Below are positions 59,874-64,000 of a stretch of 64,000 nt of DNA, piece after piece. The DNA is from Vibrio neonatus (lineage in GTDB: Bacteria > Pseudomonadota > Gammaproteobacteria > Enterobacterales > Vibrionaceae). The stretch is taken from positions 124,001-188,000 of the forward strand of contig NZ_AP024885.1 of assembly GCF_024346975.1 (NCBI RefSeq), given 5' to 3'. Below the pieces are notes generated by a model, which was not told the DNA's origin, did no database searches, and saw only the letters and a program-made list of their open reading frames with translations. A program made the translations under genes and the position numbers. The first letter of the stretch is position 1. Every line of letters starts with the position of its first letter.

Positions 59874-59901
59874 TAGGAATGTTCCACAAGCAACGTTCCT
59901 A
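59874..59901. promoter_or_regulatory. Hairpin in the argB-argG gap
   Basis: A 10-bp inverted repeat (59874-59883 with 59892-59901, one G-U pair) with an 8-base loop, 18 bp before the argG ATG. It has no T run, so it is more likely an mRNA-processing or translation-affecting structure than a terminator. Confidence 0.45.
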
Positions 59902-59919
59902 TTTATCGGAGAATTTAGT

Positions 59920-61134
59920 ATGAGCAAAGTTAAAGTAAACAAGGTTGTTGTAGCCTACTCTGGTGGCCTAGATACATCAGTTATTATCCCTTGGCTAAAA
60001 GAAAACTACGGCTGTGAAGTTGTGGCATTTGTGGCTGATGTAGGTCAGGGCGAAGAAGAGCTACAAGGCATCGAAGAAAAAGCGAAAGCATCAGGTGCAT
60101 CGGCTTGTTACATTGCTGACCTAAAAGAAGAAATGGTAGCAGATTACATCTTCCCAACACTAAAAACAGGCGCATGCTACGAAGGTAAGTACCTACTAGG
60201 TACTTCTATGGCACGTCCTATTATTGCTAAGGCTCAAGTTGAAGTGGCACGTAAAGTAGGTGCAGACGCACTGTGTCACGGCTGTACAGGTAAAGGTAAC
60301 GACCAAGTTCGTTTTGAAGGCGCATTTGCAGCACTAGCACCAGACCTACATGTGATTGCGCCTTGGCGTGAGTGGGATCTAGTAAGCCGTGAAGAGTGTC
60401 TAGATTACCTAGCTGAGCGTAACATCCCTTGTTCTGCATCACTGACTAAAATCTACTCTCGTGATGCAAACGCATGGCACATCTCAACAGAAGGTGGCGT
60501 TCTAGAAGATACATGGAATGCGCCAAACGATGATTGCTGGGCATGGACAGTCGATCCAGAGCAAGCGCCAAACGAATCAGAAACAGTGACTGTTAAAGTT
60601 GAAAAAGGCGAAGTGACTGAGATCAATGGCGAGAAAATGACGCCATACAACGCGCTAGTATTCTTAAATGAAAAAGGCGTTAAACACGGTGTTGGTCGTA
60701 TTGATATCGTAGAAAACCGTCTTGTTGGTATGAAATCTCGTGGTTGTTACGAAACTCCAGGGGGCACTATCATCATGGAAGCGCTACGTGCTGTTGAGCA
60801 ACTTGTGCTTGATAAAGCCGCTTTTGAATTCCGTGAAGAGTTGGGCGTAAAAGCGTCTCACCTTGTCTATGATGGCCGTTGGTTTACTCCACTATGTCGT
60901 TCAATCCTTGCTGCTTCAGATGAACTGGCTCAAGATGTGAATGGTGAAGTAGTGATTAAACTGTATAAAGGTCAAGCAACCGTTGTTCAGAAACGTTCTG
61001 ACAACAGCCTTTACTCTGAAGAGTTTGCTACATTCGGCGAAGACGAAGTATACGACCAAAGCCATGCTGAAGGCTTTATCCGTCTGTACTCGCTTTCAAG
61101 CAGAATCCGCGCTCTTAATGAATTAAAGAAATAG
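59920..61134 (+). CDS. argG: Argininosuccinate synthase ArgG
   Basis: An enzyme of 404 residues with the PP-loop YSGGLDTSV near residues 14-22 and [13 protein letters not shown]. It joins citrulline and aspartate using ATP. Its codon use looks biased towards frequent codons, as expected for high expression. argH starts 56 bp downstream. Confidence 0.98.
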   Translation: MSKVKVNKVVVAYSGGLDTSVIIPWLKENYGCEVVAFVADVGQGEEELQGIEEKAKASGASACYIADLKEEMVADYIFPTLKTGACYEGKYLLGTSMARPIIAKAQVEVARKVGADALCHGCTGKGNDQVRFEGAFAALAPDLHVIAPWREWDLVSREECLDYLAERNIPCSASLTKIYSRDANAWHISTEGGVLEDTWNAPNDDCWAWTVDPEQAPNESETVTVKVEKGEVTEINGEKMTPYNALVFLNEKGVKHGVGRIDIVENRLVGMKSRGCYETPGGTIIMEALRAVEQLVLDKAAFEFREELGVKASHLVYDGRWFTPLCRSILAASDELAQDVNGEVVIKLYKGQATVVQKRSDNSLYSEEFATFGEDEVYDQSHAEGFIRLYSLSSRIRALNELKK

Positions 61135-61190
61135 CGTTAAAAATAGAATAAAGTAAGCAGCATTAGACTAAGGAATTTCAGGAGAACACA

Positions 61191-63065
61191 ATGGCATTAT
61201 GGGGCGGTAGATTTACCCAAGCAGCAGACACTCGGTTTAAACAGTTCAACGATTCACTTCGCTTTGATTACCGATTGGCTGAGCAAGACATTGTTGGCTC
61301 GATCGCTTGGTCTAAGGCTCTGCATTCGGTCAATGTTCTAACAGAAGAAGAGCAACAGAAACTTGAGTTAGCACTTAACGAGCTAAAACTGGAAGTGATG
61401 GAGGATCCTGAACAGATCCTTCAATCTGATGCTGAAGATATCCACTCATGGGTAGAGCAACAGTTAATCGGCAAAGTCGGGGATCTGGGTAAGAAGCTAC
61501 ACACCGGTCGTTCACGTAACGATCAGGTAGCAACGGATCTTAAACTCTGGTGTCGTCAGCAAGGTAATCAACTGTTGATTGCTCTAGATAAACTGCAAAC
61601 CAAAATGGTTTCTGTTGCTGAGCAACATCAAGGCACTGTATTGCCAGGCTACACGCACTTACAGCGTGCTCAGCCGGTAACTTTTGCACACTGGTGTCTT
61701 GCCTACGTTGAAATGCTAGAGCGTGACTACTCAAGACTGAGTGACGCAATCAAGCGTTTGGATACTTGTCCGCTAGGTTCTGGCGCATTGGCGGGTACGG
61801 CTTATCCAATGGATAGAGAGCAACTCGCGCATTCATTGGGCTTTCGTCGTGCAACCCGTAACAGTCTAGATTCTGTTTCTGATCGTGACCATGTTATGGA
61901 GCTGATGTCGATTGCATCACTGTCAATGTTGCATCTGTCTCGTCTGGCAGAAGATATGATCTTCTACAACTCAGGTGAGTCTAACTTCATTGAATTGGCT
62001 GACACTGTGACTTCAGGTTCTTCATTGATGCCACAGAAGAAAAACCCAGATGCACTAGAGTTGATTCGTGGTAAGTGTGGCCGTGTGTACGGTTCACTGG
62101 CGGGCATGATGATGACAGTTAAAGCATTGCCACTAGCGTACAACAAAGACATGCAAGAAGATAAGGAAGGTCTATTTGACGCCTTAGACACTTGGAATGA
62201 TTGTATGGAAATGGCGGGTCTGTGTTTTGAAGGCATTAAAGTGAACGGTGAACGTACACTTGAAGCGGCGAAACAAGGCTATGCGAACTCTACTGAGCTT
62301 GCTGATTACCTAGTAGCGAAAGGCATTCCATTCCGTGAAGCGCACCATATTGTTGGGGTTGCGGTCGTGGCGGCCATTGCTAAAGGTTGCGCACTGGAAG
62401 AGTTGAGCATTGAAGAGCTGAAACAGTTCTCTGATGTTATTGAGCATGACGTGTATGAGATTCTGACCATAGATTCTTGTCTTGAGAAGCGTTCAGCACT
62501 GGGCGGTGTAAGCCCGCAACAGGTGGCGCATGCGGTTGAACAAGCACAGCAACGTTTAGAGCAAAGAGACACCTCTGGCGTTAAAGTTCGCGCTGCTCGC
62601 CTCACTGATATCGATACCTTAGAAGGTATGGTGGCTTACTGGGCTGGCTTAGGTGAAAACTTGCCGCGTAGCCGCAGTGAACTGATCCGTGATATTGGCT
62701 CTTTTGCGGTCGCAGAGCATCTTGGTGAAGTGACAGGTTGTGCTTCTCTGTATGTGTATGACTCAGGCTTAGCTGAAATTCGCTCTCTAGGTGTAGAGGC
62801 GGGTTGGCAGGGACAAGGTCAAGGCACAGCGGTTGTACAGCACTTGGTAGAACGAGCTCGTCAAATGGCGATTAAGAAAGTCTTTGTACTGACTAGAACG
62901 CCAGAGTTCTTTATGAAGCATCACTTCATTCCGACCTCAAAAATGCTACTACCAGAGAAAGTGCTAAAAGACTGTGAACAATGTCCACGTCAACACGCAT
63001 GTGATGAAGTGGCATTGGAGCTGAACCTTAATGAGCAAATAATAGCTACGGTCAACGTCGCTTAA
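61191..63065 (+). CDS. argH: Argininosuccinate lyase fused to a GNAT acetyltransferase, ArgH(A)
   Basis: A fusion of 624 residues. Residues 1-460 are a complete lyase (signature [12 protein letters not shown]). After a short linker, residues 465-624 form a GNAT domain with acetyl-CoA loop GWQGQGQGT and a [10 protein letters not shown] cysteine pair near the end. The lyase makes arginine and fumarate; the added domain is like the N-acetylglutamate synthase part known in Vibrio and Moritella ArgH(A) fusions, which supplies the first step of the same pathway. No separate argA is in the window. Confidence 0.93.
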   Translation: MALWGGRFTQAADTRFKQFNDSLRFDYRLAEQDIVGSIAWSKALHSVNVLTEEEQQKLELALNELKLEVMEDPEQILQSDAEDIHSWVEQQLIGKVGDLGKKLHTGRSRNDQVATDLKLWCRQQGNQLLIALDKLQTKMVSVAEQHQGTVLPGYTHLQRAQPVTFAHWCLAYVEMLERDYSRLSDAIKRLDTCPLGSGALAGTAYPMDREQLAHSLGFRRATRNSLDSVSDRDHVMELMSIASLSMLHLSRLAEDMIFYNSGESNFIELADTVTSGSSLMPQKKNPDALELIRGKCGRVYGSLAGMMMTVKALPLAYNKDMQEDKEGLFDALDTWNDCMEMAGLCFEGIKVNGERTLEAAKQGYANSTELADYLVAKGIPFREAHHIVGVAVVAAIAKGCALEELSIEELKQFSDVIEHDVYEILTIDSCLEKRSALGGVSPQQVAHAVEQAQQRLEQRDTSGVKVRAARLTDIDTLEGMVAYWAGLGENLPRSRSELIRDIGSFAVAEHLGEVTGCASLYVYDSGLAEIRSLGVEAGWQGQGQGTAVVQHLVERARQMAIKKVFVLTRTPEFFMKHHFIPTSKMLLPEKVLKDCEQCPRQHACDEVALELNLNEQIIATVNVA

Positions 63066-63123
63066 TGTTGCACAGCACTATGCTAAATAACAGCACTATG
63101 CTAAATATCAGGAACTAGTTTAA

Positions 63124-63156
63124 AAAAGCAGTGTCTATAACAATACCACTGCTTTT
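63124..63156 (+). terminator. Terminator after argH
   Basis: A 10-bp stem AAAAGCAGTG (63124-63133) with CACTGCTTTT (63147-63156), 13-base loop. Confidence 0.82.
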
Positions 63157-63175
63157 CTTAGACCATTTCTAAGAC

Positions 63176-63213
63176 GGCCCTTGAGCAAATCTGTTCAGGG
63201 GCCCTTTGTTTTT
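63176..63213 (+). terminator. Second terminator after argH
   Basis: A 9-bp GC-rich stem (63176-63184 with 63195-63203, one G-U pair) followed by CTTTGTTTTT. It forms a tandem pair with the hairpin at 63124. Confidence 0.8.
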
Positions 63214-63338
63214 ATGCGCGGTAGCGATTTTCTGTCATTTGCTATTCGATCTCATAGACACTTTCTAATCATTCATCTAGCCCCATAAACATGAACTTAT
63301 TTACAATGCCGTCTCTATTTTAAGGGGATAAAAATACC

Positions 63339-63686
63339 ATGATTGAACGTCAACAAACCAAACAACGAATGAGCCGTATTGTTAAGCACAACGGAACGAT
63401 TTACCTATGTGGTCAGGTGTGTGCCGATGCCACTAAAGGCATTACTGAGCAAACCCAAACTATGCTGGATAAAGTAGAAGAATTGCTACTCGAAGCGGGC
63501 AGTGATAAAGAGCATATGCTGTCTGCCACCATCTACATCAAAGACATGCAAGATTTCCAAGAAATGAATGCCGTTTGGGATGCTTGGGTACCAGAAGGTC
63601 ATGCACCGGCACGAGCGTGTGTCACTGCTGATATGGCTCGTGAAGCTCTGTTAGTTGAAATCTCAGTGATTGCTGCAGAAAAATAA
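63339..63686 (+). CDS. RidA/YjgF family protein
   Basis: A protein of 115 residues of the RidA superfamily. CGQVCAD and [14 protein letters not shown] carry the conserved arginine (GHAPARA) that binds the substrate carboxylate in active imine deaminases. RidA proteins hydrolyse reactive enamine/imine intermediates. The N-terminus [13 protein letters not shown] suggests a subgroup other than RidA itself. AAGGGGA lies upstream of the ATG. Confidence 0.85.
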   Translation: MIERQQTKQRMSRIVKHNGTIYLCGQVCADATKGITEQTQTMLDKVEELLLEAGSDKEHMLSATIYIKDMQDFQEMNAVWDAWVPEGHAPARACVTADMAREALLVEISVIAAEK

Positions 63687-63797
63687 CTCAATCTAATCTT
63701 ATTTTTGAAGGGTTCCCCACGTTATTAAAAACTATTTTGATAGGTATTAACGTTTGGTGTTACCTTATTGATAGGTAAATATTATTGAGAACAACTT

Positions 63798-64000
63798 TTG
63801 AATATTAGAGATTTTGAATATTTAGTGTCTTTGGCCGAGCACAAACATTTTCGTAAGGCCGCTGAAGCCTGTTTTGTGAGTCAGCCGACGTTAAGTGGTC
63901 AAATTCGTAAACTTGAAGATGAATTAGGTACCGCTTTACTTGAAAGAAGCAGTCGTAAAGTGTTGTTTACCGATGCTGGACTGTTACTTGTCGAACAAGC
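63798..64000 (+). CDS. oxyR: LysR-type peroxide sensor OxyR, 5' part
   Basis: Start is TTG at 63798 (MNIRDFEYLVSLAEHKHF). The visible 67 residues hold the LysR winged helix with FRKAAEACFVSQPTLSGQIRKLEDELG, nearly the OxyR sequence of E. coli; the redox Cys residues lie beyond the window. OxyR activates peroxide-defence genes. The gene is cut by the right edge. Confidence 0.88.
   Translation, partial: MNIRDFEYLVSLAEHKHFRKAAEACFVSQPTLSGQIRKLEDELGTALLERSSRKVLFTDAGLLLVEQ

Noticed and set aside
63218..63226. GCGGTAGCG, resembling the ops element of RfaH-controlled operons
   Set aside because: Only the 9-base core matches, it lies after the argH terminators before a RidA gene, and no surface-polysaccharide operon follows.

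Overview
This 64 kb window is ordinary chromosomal DNA of a gamma-proteobacterium, and gene content and order point to Vibrio or a close Vibrionaceae relative. The main markers are AphA next to ppc, an argininosuccinate lyase fused to an acetyltransferase (argH-GNAT), the T2SS/nudE/cysQ/bioH/comF/nfuA/ompR block, and an LPS-core locus joined to rpmB-rpmG-mutM-coaD. I cannot name the species from sequence alone. I saw no tRNA, rRNA, CRISPR array, prophage or complete insertion sequence.

Layout. 1-2.3 kb: 3' end of a type II secretion operon (gspL partial, gspM, gspN). 2.4-6.4 kb: nudE, cysQ, bioH, a comF-like gene and nfuA, interrupted by a 164-bp hairpin repeat with inverted ends. 6.4-11.3 kb, minus strand: envZ, ompR, greB and a large secreted protein built from four retropepsin-like domains. 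11.5-16 kb: tex and recG, convergent. 16.2-18.7 kb: rpmB, rpmG, mutM and a UDP-glucuronate 4-epimerase in one run.

18.7-39.3 kb is the cell-surface region. coaD, an opsX-like heptosyltransferase, kdkA and waaA are conserved core/Kdo genes. A seven-gene plus-strand operon (22.65-29.69 kb; legB, legC, legG, legI, legH, ptmE-like, legF) should make CMP-activated legionaminic acid or an isomer. It runs head-on, with a 9-bp gap, into a seven-gene minus-strand operon (36.85-29.70 kb; hldD, lpxM/N, waaL, waaF, GT2, GT4, and a glycosyltransferase with bacterial sialyltransferase motifs). The simplest reading is that the first operon makes a nonulosonic acid which the last gene of the second adds to a lipooligosaccharide or LPS glycan. 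Next come wzz and ugd. Ugd would supply UDP-glucuronate to the epimerase about 20 kb away. No wzx, wzy or initiating transferase is present in the window.

39.4-63.7 kb is housekeeping DNA: hslUV with a sigma32-type promoter, ftsN, cytR, priA, rpmE, a malic enzyme, the MetJ regulon (metJ, metB, metL, metF with met-box arrays), aphA, ppc, divergent argE and argCBGH, a RidA-family gene and the start of oxyR at the right edge.

The points most worth a second look are: (i) the four-domain retropepsin-like secreted protein with two intact and two degenerate active-site regions; (ii) the nonulosonate operon facing the core operon, with its candidate legionaminyltransferase; (iii) a hairpin repeat whose partial second copy supplies the last codons and stop codon of envZ.
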